A stretch of DNA of 64,000 nucleotides from Lysinibacillus irui. GTDB lineage: Bacteria > Bacillota > Bacilli > Bacillales_A > Planococcaceae. The translations under genes and the position numbers were made by a program. Where the stretch lies: positions 4,023,501-4,087,500 of the forward strand of contig NZ_CP113527.1 in assembly GCF_028877475.1 (NCBI RefSeq), given 5' to 3'. The notes below the pieces were generated by a model, which was not told the origin of the DNA, did no database searches, and worked only from the letters and a program-made list of their open reading frames with translations. Shown piece by piece: positions 26,077 to 36,109 of the stretch; the first letter of the stretch is position 1; each line of letters starts with the position of its first letter.

Positions 26077-27221
26077 TATGCTGACGCCTCCTTTATATGC
26101 CTAGACTCCAATGCTAGCAAGACCGCTCTCGTCAGAATTTCAACTCCTGTAACAAGTCTTGCTTGTTTAAATTTCATTTTAGGATGATGCAAGCCTGGTG
26201 TAAGCCCACAGCCTAAGCCCAGCATCGTTGTTTTTAAATGTGGTCGTTGTACAGCATAGTGATGAAAATCCTCACCACCAGGCGTATGAACAGGCTTTCT
26301 TAAATTCGATAAACCAGCTGCTTGTATAATTGCTTGCTCCATAATATATTGAGCACTTGTATCGACCTCAGCAGCTACAATATTGGCAACAGTACGTAAT
26401 TCAATTTGCACCTTATGCAATATTTTAGAGGAATCAATTACACGTTTAACCCCTTGAGCTAAATCATCCATTACATTGTTTTGTTGCGCACGGATATCAA
26501 TAGTGAATGAAGCATTGCCAGGGATAATATTGCCTGACTCTCCTCCAGCATGAAATTTGGTCATTTTAACAGACACAGGTACCATAGGATCTGTATGGAT
26601 GGTTCGTAAATCTTCAATGATTGTTGCACCTACTTCAATTGCATTGACGCCCAGATGTGGCCTTGCAGCATGGGCATCCTCTCCAATAATCTCACCTTCT
26701 AGTAAGCGAGAAGCCCCGTGATATAAGGCAGCACAATAAGTACCATCCTCTAATTCATGAACAGGCCTTAAATGAACACCGAATAAATAATCTAAATCAT
26801 CTATAACGCCTTCTTCTAAAACGGATAACGCCCCTGTTCCTTTTTCTTCAGCAGGTTGGAAAATAACACGAATTGTACCATTGAATGATTGCTTTAGTTC
26901 TTTTAGAAGTAATAACGTACCAATGGCCATCGTCATATGTCCATCATGTCCACAGGAATGATTCGCTCGAAAATGACCATCAACCTCCTGCCATAGTGCA
27001 TCTATATCTGTTCGTAACCCCACTTTCGGATTTCCGTTGCCCACATCAACATATAGCCCTGTAGAATGCTTAAAGCGTATTGGTGAAAATCCTTCTTGAG
27101 TTAATAGCTCCACTATATAATTGGTTGTTTCTACTTCGTGCCAGCTAATTTCAGGATGAGCATGTAAGTATGTAAAAATCTCCATTAGCCTTGGCCTCAA
27201 ATAATCTAACTCTTCTTTCAT
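26076..27221 (-). CDS. M20 family amidohydrolase, probable N-succinyl-L-amino acid desuccinylase
   Basis: 381 residues from the ATG at 27221 with AAGGGG upstream; the open frame has a 19-codon hydrophobic extension that is not needed. Di-metal site residues are seen in HAHPEISWHEVET, GLRTDIDALW, ANHSCGHDGHMT, FQPAEEKGTGA and GGEDFHHY. This resembles aminoacylase/hippurate hydrolases. First gene of a cluster with the GNAT protein and the racemase, where it would release L-amino acids. Other N-acyl-amino acids remain possible substrates. Confidence 0.85.
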   Translation of the reverse strand: MKEELDYLRPRLMEIFTYLHAHPEISWHEVETTNYIVELLTQEGFSPIRFKHSTGLYVDVGNGNPKVGLRTDIDALWQEVDGHFRANHSCGHDGHMTMAIGTLLLLKELKQSFNGTIRVIFQPAEEKGTGALSVLEEGVIDDLDYLFGVHLRPVHELEDGTYCAALYHGASRLLEGEIIGEDAHAARPHLGVNAIEVGATIIEDLRTIHTDPMVPVSVKMTKFHAGGESGNIIPGNASFTIDIRAQQNNVMDDLAQGVKRVIDSSKILHKVQIELRTVANIVAAEVDTSAQYIMEQAIIQAAGLSNLRKPVHTPGGEDFHHYAVQRPHLKTTMLGLGCGLTPGLHHPKMKFKQARLVTGVEILTRAVLLALESRHIKEASA

Positions 27222-27380
27222 GGCTTCCAACCCCTTAAATTTTCTTATTATTAAAATTATTATAACGAAAATAATCATGTTCTACATAGAAACTTATACC
27301 CGCATTCAACAAAATAACTACTTATGATAATATATTTCATTCTAAAGCTCATAGATAGACATTTATTTAGACAGCAAAAA

Positions 27381-27424
27381 AAGATGCAAGCACAGTTACT
27401 AACTACTGTACTTACATCTTTTCT
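27381..27424 (-). terminator. Terminator of the peptide transporter gene
   Basis: Minus strand AAGATGTAAGTACAGT pairs with ACTGTGCTTGCATCTT with two mismatches, followed by TTTTTTT. Confidence 0.75.
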
Positions 27425-28912
27425 TTAGTTAATACCTTTCATCGCCTTTGAAATAACCGGTGAAAGAATTAATATTATAATTCCAATCACTATAGATAGT
27501 GATCCTAAGAAACCAAAGTATGTGAATTCGCTTACAACTTCGTAAACTCTTACTAATTGAGCATTAATAGCTTGTGCTGCTGCACTTGTTAAGAACCATA
27601 AGGACATTGTTTGTGCTGCAAAGGCTTGTGGTGCCAGTTTCGTTGTAGCTGATAAACCAACTGGTGATAATAATAGTTCACCAACAACTACTAGGAAGAA
27701 TGACAGAACTAACCATAAAGGACTTACTAACGTTTCTCCACCAGATAAGTGTGCTGGAATCATCATTACAATGAATGATAGACCCGCAAAGAACAATGCA
27801 TATGAGAACTTGCGTGGTGTTGTCGGTTGCTTGTCCCCCCATTTAAGCCATAGCATAGCAAATAATGGAGCTAATGTTATGACAAATAACGGATTCAACG
27901 ACTGGAACCATGAAGATTGAAGCTGAATACCACCAATACTTAACTGTGTACGCTCATCTGCATACGTCGCTAAAATCGTTGCTCCTTGTTCTTGAATAGC
28001 CCAGAACATTACCGCTGATAAAAATAATGGAATGTAAGCGAGTAGACGAGATTTCTCATCCTTCGACGTCTTTTTACTGCGGTACATATAAATAAAGAAC
28101 ACCGTTGGGATAATCACACCAAGTGCTGTAATAATTAAACTAAATACGTTCATTGTTAATGTACCCGTTTTAATACCAATAGCACCTAAAATGATAAGAA
28201 GTAATGCTACAATCCCGAATTGTGTAAAGACTTTTTTACGTTCTTCAGGCTTTAATGGATTATTTACTTGTAAGCCAGCTAAGCCTAAATATTTTTTCTC
28301 TGTTAATTTGTAGACAATTAAACCAACAAACATCCCAAGACCTGCTAAACCAAAGCCAAGGTGGAAACTATACTTTTGTCCAATTGTTCCGACAATAAAT
28401 GGTGCAATGAATGCCCCCATGTTAATACCCATATAGAAAATAGAAAAACCTGCATCGCGACGACTATCTGTTTCAGCATAAATGTCCCCAACAATACTTG
28501 AAACGTTTGGTTTTAATAAACCTGTCCCCATAACGATAAATGCCATTGAGGCAAATAGCATGCTGACACCACCAGGCAATGCTAGTAGCAAGTGACCGAT
28601 CATAATTAAGACACCACCATAAAAAATGGTTCTACGTGTCCCTAAAACTCGGTCGGCTATCCAGCCACCAATAATACCAGACATATAAACGAGTGAACCA
28701 TAGATGGCCATAATTGAGTTCGCTGTTCCGCGGTCTAGACCTAATCCACCCTCATTCAATTCATAATACATAAAGAAGATGAGAATTGCCCGCATACCAT
28801 AATACGAGAAGCGTTCCCAAAATTCTGTGAAAAATAAAGTAAAGAGCCCTTTAGGGTGTCCAACAAAGCCATTTTGAGGGACAGATTTTACAACTTCATC
28901 TTTACTAGACAT
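27425..28912 (-). CDS. Proton-dependent oligopeptide transporter (POT/PTR2 family)
   Basis: 495 residues, about 14 helices. Signatures: the helix-1 motif EFWERFSYYGMRAILIFFMYY (ExxER-type proton site at FWERFSYYG), GGWIADRVLGTRRTIFYG and FSIFYMGINMGAFIAPFIVG (PTR2 signature). It imports di- and tripeptides with protons. GGGAGAGGG precedes the ATG. Single gene with its own promoter and terminator. Confidence 0.92.
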   Translation of the reverse strand: MSSKDEVVKSVPQNGFVGHPKGLFTLFFTEFWERFSYYGMRAILIFFMYYELNEGGLGLDRGTANSIMAIYGSLVYMSGIIGGWIADRVLGTRRTIFYGGVLIMIGHLLLALPGGVSMLFASMAFIVMGTGLLKPNVSSIVGDIYAETDSRRDAGFSIFYMGINMGAFIAPFIVGTIGQKYSFHLGFGLAGLGMFVGLIVYKLTEKKYLGLAGLQVNNPLKPEERKKVFTQFGIVALLLIILGAIGIKTGTLTMNVFSLIITALGVIIPTVFFIYMYRSKKTSKDEKSRLLAYIPLFLSAVMFWAIQEQGATILATYADERTQLSIGGIQLQSSWFQSLNPLFVITLAPLFAMLWLKWGDKQPTTPRKFSYALFFAGLSFIVMMIPAHLSGGETLVSPLWLVLSFFLVVVGELLLSPVGLSATTKLAPQAFAAQTMSLWFLTSAAAQAINAQLVRVYEVVSEFTYFGFLGSLSIVIGIIILILSPVISKAMKGIN

Positions 28913-29270
28913 ACAATACCCTCTCCCGATTAAATTATTCTCTAAAAAACATCATTACCCTAATTTAAGGATAAAAAATCTTTGTTTCATCATACTAAAG
29001 CGTTTTTTAAACTTTAGCAAGAGTTTTAAAAAATGTTGAAAATTTATCATTTTTCAATAAATTCTGACTGATTGATAAAGAAATTATTAAATCCTTTGAT
29101 ATATCTAAGTTTTCTCACTCTTTAATTGTCGATAAACACCATAATAACATTAAATTATTCTAAAATATCTAAAATTCAGATTTATAACTTTATTTACAAA
29201 TTTACACTATTGCGTCTAGGATTTTGATTACAGCTTTGTTCTAGATTCTACTATTCCCCCTAATGATAAA
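28913..29270. other. AT-rich intergenic region with the peptide transporter promoter
   Basis: No coding frame. On the minus strand TTGCTA (29015-29020), 17 bases, TAGTAT (28992-28997) forms a plausible sigma-A promoter for the POT gene. The spacer sits in an imperfect CTAAAG/CTTTAG dyad. The remainder is featureless AT-rich DNA. Confidence 0.5.
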
Positions 29271-29300
29271 AAGCATGCCAAAATTTCTTTTGGCATGCTT
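29271..29300 (-). terminator. Terminator of hflX
   Basis: AAGCATGCCAAAA pairs with TTTTGGCATGCTT, then TTTTATC on the minus strand. Confidence 0.85.
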
Positions 29301-29309
29301 GGTTTCATT

Positions 29310-30593
29310 TTATTTTACATATTGCTGGTACTTTGCATAATCAGATGCTTTTACTTCAAGGGATAATAATGTACCATCCTCTTCATAAGAAGTATTAAAA
29401 ACAGAGGCATATTCATTTAAATAAGAAACAACATTCCCTTGATCATACGGTATTAACATATCACACGTTACATAGTGGGAGAAGATATGCTGACGAATCA
29501 ATTGTAATAACTCCTCTAAACCAATCCCTTGTTTCGCTGATATCCAAATATTATCACCACTTACTACAGGGTAAGGAACATTTGCAATATCCGCCTTATT
29601 GTATACATAGATAGTTGGAATGTCTTCAACGCCAACTGCCTTCAATGTCTCATTTGTTACATCCATCATAAATGCGTGCTCTGCATTTGAAACATCTACA
29701 ACATGCAATAAAAGATCAGCATCTCGCGCCTCTTCTAATGTAGATCGGAATGCTTTTACCAGATGATGTGGTAATTTACTTACGAAACCTACTGTATCTG
29801 TAAGTAAAAACGTCTTTTTATCAGGTAATTCTATCTGACGAACAGAAGTTTCCAATGTAGCAAAAAGCATATCTTTTTCAAATACTTGTTTATGCTCTTC
29901 CTGCCCTATTTGTGTAAGTAACTGATTCATGATTGTTGATTTACCAGCATTTGTATATCCAACGATTGACACAACGGGAAGTGCATTTTTACGGCGTTGT
30001 TTACGTTGTGTCTCTCGTTGCTCTTTCACGTGTTCGAGATCCTTTTTAATTTTGGCAATTTGATCTTCAATTTTCCTTCTATCCAGTTCAAGCTTCGTTT
30101 CACCAGCTCCACGGTTTTTAAAGCCACCTCCAGTACCACCACCCTGACGACTTAGAGAAGCATGTAGGCCTACTAAGCGAGGTAGCATGTATTGCAACTG
30201 AGCTAATTCCACCTGCATCTGTGCTTCTCTTGTTTTTGCTCGTCTTCCGAAAATATCCAAAATAAGCATCGTACGATCAATAACTTTCGTTGCTAAATCA
30301 CGCTCTAAATTGCGGATTTGTGAAGGAGACAATTCATCATTAAAAATAACAAGATTTGCTTGTGCTTCTTCATAAAAACTTTTGATTTCCTCTATTTTAC
30401 CTGTACCAACATAGTGTGAAGGTGTAACACGCTCTAAATTTTGTGTAACAATTCCTACCACTTCTACATGCAAAGCCTCGGCTAAATTTTGTAACTCTTC
30501 CATTGAATAATCAAAATGCTCGTCATTTCGTAAATTGACGCCAACAAGTATGGCCTTTTCAACTAATACATCAACTTCCTTAATTCTATCCAT
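29310..30593 (-). CDS. hflX: Ribosome-associated GTPase HflX
   Basis: 427 residues. The N-terminal HflX domain (LVGVNLRNDEHFDYSMEELQNLAEAL, FNDELSPSQIRNLE, VIDRTMLILDIFGRRAKTREAQ) is followed by the Gly-rich RQGGGTGGGFKNRGAGETKLE linker and the GTPase with G1 GYTNAGKST, G3 DTVGF and G4 NKAD. HflX binds and splits stalled or hibernating 70S ribosomes, often under heat or antibiotic stress. GGGAGG stands before the ATG. Single gene with terminator. Confidence 0.95.
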   Translation of the reverse strand: MDRIKEVDVLVEKAILVGVNLRNDEHFDYSMEELQNLAEALHVEVVGIVTQNLERVTPSHYVGTGKIEEIKSFYEEAQANLVIFNDELSPSQIRNLERDLATKVIDRTMLILDIFGRRAKTREAQMQVELAQLQYMLPRLVGLHASLSRQGGGTGGGFKNRGAGETKLELDRRKIEDQIAKIKKDLEHVKEQRETQRKQRRKNALPVVSIVGYTNAGKSTIMNQLLTQIGQEEHKQVFEKDMLFATLETSVRQIELPDKKTFLLTDTVGFVSKLPHHLVKAFRSTLEEARDADLLLHVVDVSNAEHAFMMDVTNETLKAVGVEDIPTIYVYNKADIANVPYPVVSGDNIWISAKQGIGLEELLQLIRQHIFSHYVTCDMLIPYDQGNVVSYLNEYASVFNTSYEEDGTLLSLEVKASDYAKYQQYVK

Positions 30594-30693
30594 TAGAAAC
30601 CTCCCACCAAAGCCTGGTGTCCCTACGACAAATTTTCTTCATCTTACCATAAAATACTCTTTTTCGTATTTGTGGACCATCCGTATTTTTTAA

Positions 30694-30722
30694 AAAATGC
30701 GCCTCTCTAAAAGGCGCATTTT
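30694..30722 (-). terminator. Terminator of putP
   Basis: AAAATGCGCC pairs with GGCGCATTTT, then TTAAAAAA on the minus strand. Confidence 0.8.
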
Positions 30723-30724
30723 CA

Positions 30725-32212
30725 TTACTTTCTTTCTTCTTTTAGTAATACTTCTGAGCGAGTAAATTCTTCTTCAATTTCTTTATTCGGCTTATATGTC
30801 AGCATACTAACAACAACCGCAACGATTAAACAAACAAAGAAACCAGGAACAATTTCATATAAAGCACTTGATAAAGCATCCACTTTACCCCAAATAAACG
30901 CAGTTGCGGCACCTGTTATCATTCCGCTTAGCGCTCCATAATTGGTTAATTTTCTCCAATATAAAGAAAGCAATATAACAGGTCCAAATGCTGCACCAAA
31001 CCCTGCCCAAGCAAAACCAACTAGGCTTAAGATAGAGCTATCTGGATTCCACGCTAGGATACCGGCAATAATCGCTACTACTAATACCGCCATTCGTCCA
31101 ACAAAAACATAATGTTTATCATCGGCTGTTTTGTTGAACAACGCTTTATATATATCCTCAACAAGTGCTGAAGAAGTGACGATTAGTTGTGATGAAATAG
31201 TACTCATAACAGCTGCCAAAATAGCCGCTAACATAATACCCGCAATAAATGGATGGAATAAAATTTGCCCAAGTACAATGAAAACAGTTTCGGCATCCTT
31301 TAACTCACCAGCGTTTTGCTCATAATAGGCAACACCTACTAAAGCTGTCCCAATGGCCCCGAATAAGCTTAACATCATCCAACCAATACCAATACGTCGA
31401 GCCTGCTTTGTTTCCTTTACTGAACTAATAGCCATAAAGCGTACAATAATATGTGGCTGTCCAAAATAGCCTAATCCCCAAGCAAGAGAAGAAATAATCC
31501 CTGCTGCTGTTGCAGTGGCTGGTAATAAATTTAAAAGATCTGGACTAACGGCTTTAATTGAAGAAATTGTATCCCCTAATCCACCCGTTACAAATAAACC
31601 AAATAGCGGTACAGTAATAAGTGCTAAAAACATAATAAGTCCTTGTAAAAAATCTGTATAACTAACCGCTAAAAATCCTCCAAATAGTGTATAGGCAACT
31701 ACTACTGCCGAAACAATTAGTAATCCTGTGTGATATTCGTAACCAAATGAACTATCGAAGAATTTACCACCTGCTACCATTCCTGATGATACATAAAATG
31801 TAAAGAATATTAAGATAATAATACCTGACGCAATTCTTATTAGCTTCGTATTGTCACGTAGGCGGTTATCCAAATAACTTGGAATCGTAATGGAATCATT
31901 CGTAACCTGTGTGTAAACACGTAACCGTGGAGCAACAAGTAACCAGTTTAAATAAGCCCCTATTGTCAGTCCTATTGCAATCCAAGCCTCTACAAGTCCT
32001 GATACAAATATTGCACCTGGTAAACCCATTAGAAGCCATCCTGACATATCTGCGGCGCCTGCACTTAGCGCAGTTACTGCTGGACCTAAGGAACGACCTC
32101 CTAGCATATAGTCTGTTAAATTCGACGTTTTAGCAAATGCATACCAACCAATTGCTAGCATGGCTATCATATAAATAATAATCGCCAATAATTGATACAT
32201 GTTATCCGTCAT
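30725..32212 (-). CDS. putP: Sodium/proline symporter
   Basis: 495 residues from the ATG at 32212, which follows AAAGGAGGAAAAAT; an 11-codon extension is rejected. SSS-family protein with 13 helices; motifs YMLGGRSLGPAVTALSAGAADMSGWLLMGLPGA and GWGLGYFGQPHIIVRFMA are those of PutP. It imports proline with sodium, for nutrition or osmoprotection (OpuE in B. subtilis is a close relative). No put catabolic genes are adjacent, which leaves an osmoprotective role open. Confidence 0.92.
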   Translation of the reverse strand: MTDNMYQLLAIIIYMIAMLAIGWYAFAKTSNLTDYMLGGRSLGPAVTALSAGAADMSGWLLMGLPGAIFVSGLVEAWIAIGLTIGAYLNWLLVAPRLRVYTQVTNDSITIPSYLDNRLRDNTKLIRIASGIIILIFFTFYVSSGMVAGGKFFDSSFGYEYHTGLLIVSAVVVAYTLFGGFLAVSYTDFLQGLIMFLALITVPLFGLFVTGGLGDTISSIKAVSPDLLNLLPATATAAGIISSLAWGLGYFGQPHIIVRFMAISSVKETKQARRIGIGWMMLSLFGAIGTALVGVAYYEQNAGELKDAETVFIVLGQILFHPFIAGIMLAAILAAVMSTISSQLIVTSSALVEDIYKALFNKTADDKHYVFVGRMAVLVVAIIAGILAWNPDSSILSLVGFAWAGFGAAFGPVILLSLYWRKLTNYGALSGMITGAATAFIWGKVDALSSALYEIVPGFFVCLIVAVVVSMLTYKPNKEIEEEFTRSEVLLKEERK

Positions 32213-32397
32213 ATTTTTCCTCCTTTGTTCAATCTTTAATTTCACTATCTATATTAAAGATACCACGATTATACAACACTACATATGATTACTCTAAATT
32301 TTCGTGAAATTTTTTCTGAATGCCAAAGTAGTCATTGTACATTATAAAGTGTGATAAACTAGTGCCATCTATTACACAATAAAGTAGGCGAAAATGT

Positions 32398-33558
32398 ATG
32401 ACATTTGAAGAAATGAAAACTCTGCTCACTGAGCAAATTTTGCAGCAACAACTTGTGACTGCTACTATTAGTCAACCTCGTATGAAATCGAATGAAATAA
32501 AACGTATAAAATTAAAGCCTTTACTATTAAAAAATCACTACCATATACAAATTGAATACCAATATGAACGCATTTTAAAACATGAGAATATTTTATTGGC
32601 TGACTTCCCTTCTAAGCTTGAAGCCATTTTTGAAGATTATCGACAAGCTCATATTGATTTCTTAGATGAAAAAGTACAAATCCAATTATCGAAAAAGAAT
32701 AAAGTACTTTGGAAATCAGATAAATCAGCTTCACCGAAAGAGGTTAATTTAGCCCATAATCGGAAGAAAAACTACTTACTTTCAGATGATCAACCATATC
32801 CTTTTTTAATTCGACTAGGAGTTCAAACTGAGGATGGGAAAGTTAAAAAACAAAAATACGATAAGTTTAAACAAATTAACCGCTTCATTGAATTTATTGA
32901 TGATGCTTTATCTTATTTACCTCAGAATCGACAAGTGCGTATTTTAGATTTTGGTTCAGGAAAATCTTACTTAACCTTTGCTTTGTATCATTATTTAAAA
33001 ATCGAAAAGGGCTTAGATATTCGTGTTACTGGTTTAGATTTGAAAAAAGAGGTTATTGAAGAATGTTCAAGAATCGCACAGGATTTAGGTTATGACCAGC
33101 TTGAATTTCTGGTAGGAGATATTAATGATTATAATGAAGAATCGTCCGTGGATATGGTAGTGACCTTACACGCTTGCGATGTTGCCACAGATATGGCATT
33201 AGCACGCGCTGTAAAATGGGGAGCAAGTGTTATATTAAGCGTTCCTTGTTGTCAGCATGAGTTAAATCGTCAATTAAATACACCAGCTCTTGATATTATG
33301 TTGCAACATGGACTTGTCCGAGAGCGTTTTGCAGCACTGGCTACAGATGCTATTCGTGCAGAAATTTTAAACCTCGTTGGCTATGAGGCTCAACTTTTAG
33401 AATTTATTGATATGGAGAATACACCTAAAAACATTTTAATTAGAGCATATAAAACAGGTAAAAAACCTCGTGAAGAGCAGCGTACTAGCTATAATGCCTT
33501 TCTACAATTACTAAATGCCACACCATTTTTAGCAAATGAGCTAAAAGACTACTTATGA
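32398..33558 (+). CDS. Class I SAM-dependent methyltransferase (Methyltransf_32 type)
   Basis: 386 residues. An N-terminal domain of about 170 residues is followed by the SAM-binding fold (VRILDFGSGKSYLTFALYHYL, VTGLDLKKEVIEEC, VDMVVTLHACDVATDMALARA) and a VPCCQHELNRQL motif. This layout is shared with the C-terminal methyltransferase of GSTCD-like proteins. Substrate unknown; the family is suspected to act on RNA. A weak AGTAGGCG site precedes the ATG. A terminator follows directly. Confidence 0.83.
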   Translation: MTFEEMKTLLTEQILQQQLVTATISQPRMKSNEIKRIKLKPLLLKNHYHIQIEYQYERILKHENILLADFPSKLEAIFEDYRQAHIDFLDEKVQIQLSKKNKVLWKSDKSASPKEVNLAHNRKKNYLLSDDQPYPFLIRLGVQTEDGKVKKQKYDKFKQINRFIEFIDDALSYLPQNRQVRILDFGSGKSYLTFALYHYLKIEKGLDIRVTGLDLKKEVIEECSRIAQDLGYDQLEFLVGDINDYNEESSVDMVVTLHACDVATDMALARAVKWGASVILSVPCCQHELNRQLNTPALDIMLQHGLVRERFAALATDAIRAEILNLVGYEAQLLEFIDMENTPKNILIRAYKTGKKPREEQRTSYNAFLQLLNATPFLANELKDYL

Positions 33559-33572
33559 AAATCTTCTCAAAT

Positions 33573-33609
33573 AAAAAGGCGCCCCAAACAATATTGGACG
33601 CCTTTTTAT
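33573..33609 (+). terminator. Terminator of the methyltransferase gene
   Basis: AAAAAGGCG plus CC pairs with GG plus CGCCTTTTT around an AACAATATT-type loop, ending in TTTTTA. Confidence 0.75.
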
Positions 33610-33682
33610 CTTTGTTTATCATTGAACCCACAGTGGCTGAGGGTGTTTCAAGTGTTTGTACACCCCGCCGATTTGTCGTAGA

Positions 33683-35002
33683 TTAAAGCTCTTGTCGTAA
33701 AGCCTGAATAACATCAATCTTTGTAGCTTTCCGTGCTGGACGATAGCCTGAAATCATCGCTACCCCTATACTAATGGCAGCTGCAATAATGACTAGTTGC
33801 CACGGAATAAGAGAAAATGTAATATCATTTGTGGCAAATGCATCCTCTCCTGTTGCTGCTTTAAGAATCAAGGGTAATGCTGCATTTGCCGCAAAGCTAA
33901 TGGCATACGAGATGGCAACTGCAATAAGCGTCCCCAAAATACCAATAAACGTACTTTCCATTAAAAATAGTCTTTGGATAAGCTTCGGACTTGCACCAAT
34001 AGCTTTTAACACACCAATTTCTCGAGTACGCTCTGTGACAGCCATTGTCATTGTATTAAAAATACCAATTGAAGCAATCAATACAGCAATTGTCCCTACA
34101 AAGATTAAGCCAATTTTTAAGACAAGGAAAAATACATTCATTTGATCTAATTGTTCAGTTACTGAATATACACTATAGCCTTTATCTTTTAATTTCTCTA
34201 AAATCGGCTTTACATTTTCTAAAGTATCAGCATAAATATTAAATTCTGAGTAAAACAACTCATCCTCTTTACTAGCACTATCAGTGGATAAATTTTCAAC
34301 CAATACTGACTTTTGAGCTTTATCCATATGAATGGAATTATCAACCATCCAGTCATAAGAAGGCTTCTCCATCACACCAACAATTGTATAGCTCATTTTT
34401 GGCGAGTTTTCATTTGTGCCAGTCTGAGGCACTAAGGACAGCTCAATATTTTTATCAATCAACGACTCTTTATAGCCTTCTTCACTGCCATCATAGTAGG
34501 TTCCTTCTGCCTCAGCCTTTTTACTCTTTTCTTCGATAATATCGCGTTCTTTTTCATTCAATAATGTTTGAGCGAAGTGATAACCTACAACGATTTCATT
34601 TGGTTTTGTTGGATAACGACCTTCTGCAAGCTTACCATTTACCTGCTCAAAGTCCTGCATATCCGATAAAGTCAAAGTAGAGGCTGTCTCACGATCTCCT
34701 AAAAACGACTGTGCAGAAGCATTCACATTAATCGTTTCAAGTACTGTTTCCACATGGTCCAACTTTTTAATTTCTTGAACCTGTTCTTCGGTGAATTGAT
34801 TATCTCCATATATTTGAATTTTCGTAACGGTTTCATTCGAAAGAATATCATTGCGTAGTGATTCCTGTATACCAAAGCCAACCGAAGCTAGCACGATAAG
34901 GAACGCACAGCCCATTGTTGCTGCTAAAATTGTCATAAACACACGTAATTTATTTTTCTTGATATGCTGTGTTACAAAATCGATTTGGTCCTTAAATAAC
35001 AT
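33683..35002 (-). CDS. MacB/FtsX-type ABC transporter permease
   Basis: 439 residues: one N-terminal helix (FMTILAATMGCAFLIVLASVG), a large extracellular MacB-type periplasmic-core-like domain of about 240 residues, then three helices with the FtsX signature MTMAVTERTREIGVLKAIGASPKLIQRLFLMES and a C-terminal GYRPARKATKIDVIQALRQEL. Such permeases act as mechanotransmission devices or export peptides, antibiotics or lipoproteins. It starts one base after the ATPase stop with the ribosome site in the ATPase end. Confidence 0.88.
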   Translation of the reverse strand: MLFKDQIDFVTQHIKKNKLRVFMTILAATMGCAFLIVLASVGFGIQESLRNDILSNETVTKIQIYGDNQFTEEQVQEIKKLDHVETVLETINVNASAQSFLGDRETASTLTLSDMQDFEQVNGKLAEGRYPTKPNEIVVGYHFAQTLLNEKERDIIEEKSKKAEAEGTYYDGSEEGYKESLIDKNIELSLVPQTGTNENSPKMSYTIVGVMEKPSYDWMVDNSIHMDKAQKSVLVENLSTDSASKEDELFYSEFNIYADTLENVKPILEKLKDKGYSVYSVTEQLDQMNVFFLVLKIGLIFVGTIAVLIASIGIFNTMTMAVTERTREIGVLKAIGASPKLIQRLFLMESTFIGILGTLIAVAISYAISFAANAALPLILKAATGEDAFATNDITFSLIPWQLVIIAAAISIGVAMISGYRPARKATKIDVIQALRQEL

Positions 35003-35003
35003 T

Positions 35004-35690
35004 TTAAGCCTCCTCCCTTACGAGTTCGCCATCATACATACGGAGTCGTCTATGTGCGATAGAGGCTACTTCTTCATCGTGTGTAATAATGACAAAGGTT
35101 AGCCCCAATTCACGATTTAAACTTTGAATAAGCAATAATATATCTTGCTCTGTTTCTGAATCAAGACTTCCCGTTGGCTCATCAGCAAGCAATATTGGAG
35201 GGTTTGTAATAAGCGCTCGGGCAATGCTGACACGCTGTTGTTGCCCACCCGATAGTTCATTTGGATAATGGTCTGCTACTTCAGTCAAACCAACCTTGTC
35301 CATCAATTTCTTTACCTTTTCCTTACGTACTGCCTTACGTAAACCTTGTAGTTTTAAAGGCAATTCAATATTTTCGAAAGCAGATAAACCAGGCATCAAT
35401 TGAAAGTTTTGAAAAATAAAGCCGAATTGGCGTAAACGAAATGCAGCACTTTCTGTTTCAGTCAGATTGGCAGTTTCCTTACCATTCACTCTAATAGATC
35501 CTTGTTCAGCTTTCATAAATCCAGCTAATACTTGCAATAAGGTCGATTTACCAGATCCACTTTTTCCCACAATAGCAACAATTTCTCCTTTATTGACCTC
35601 GAAGTTCACACCCTTCAATACTGGTACTTGTTTCTCCTTCCCCTTTTTTCCAATTAAAAATGTATGTTGTAAGTTTTCAACTTGAATCAT
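35004..35690 (-). CDS. MacB/LolD-type ABC transporter ATP-binding protein
   Basis: 228 residues from the ATG at 35690 (AAAGGAGC upstream); nine extra codons are open but less likely. Walker [10 protein letters not shown], signature [15 protein letters not shown], Walker [14 protein letters not shown]-loop VIITHDEE. It powers the permease encoded next to it. No two-component system is adjacent, unlike the BceAB or similar loci; two AGAAT/ATTCT palindromes lie upstream. Confidence 0.92.
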   Translation of the reverse strand: MIQVENLQHTFLIGKKGKEKQVPVLKGVNFEVNKGEIVAIVGKSGSGKSTLLQVLAGFMKAEQGSIRVNGKETANLTETESAAFRLRQFGFIFQNFQLMPGLSAFENIELPLKLQGLRKAVRKEKVKKLMDKVGLTEVADHYPNELSGGQQQRVSIARALITNPPILLADEPTGSLDSETEQDILLLIQSLNRELGLTFVIITHDEEVASIAHRRLRMYDGELVREEA

Positions 35691-36109
35691 TATAAATAAT
35701 GCTCCTTTCTCCTTCATTTCCCATTGTAGAGAATAATTCTTAATAAAGAGGAAGGATAAAAATGAAGATATTCTTAAGAATAAGAAGAGAGTCCTTCAAA
35801 AATAAAACGTATTTACATTCCCTTTACAATTCAACATGCTAAATCAAATGTTTACACTATTTTTCTCTTATAAATCTGTATTAAACAGAGGAGAACTCTT
35901 CAAAAAACCTAGTATTAAAGGTAATTCTCTGTACTACAAAAAACAAATACAGTGGAGTCATCATTATTTTGTGAACGAATTGTATATTACAGCAATGTAA
36001 ATTTTATTGTCGAATAGTAAATTTTTATGTAGATAAATTAAAGATTTTGTTATGATAGTAAAGTTTAGAGGTCGATTAATTTATTTATATCCAGGAGGAT
36101 TCGATTTAC
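35691..36109. other. Intergenic region between ABC pair and pit operon, with two AT palindromes
   Basis: AGAATAATTCT (35730-35740) and TATTCTTAAGAATA (35769-35782) are related palindromes 30-40 bases upstream of the ABC ATPase start, possible operator sites. A 26-codon plus-strand frame (35762-35842) has GGAAGG before its ATG, but no other support. A TATGAT hexamer near 36050 may belong to the pit operon promoter. The rest is AT-rich. Confidence 0.4.

Noticed and set aside
33620..33670. GGGTGT/ACACCC hairpin after the methyltransferase gene as a second terminator or attenuator
   Set aside because: No U-run on either strand and a long loop; likely chance.
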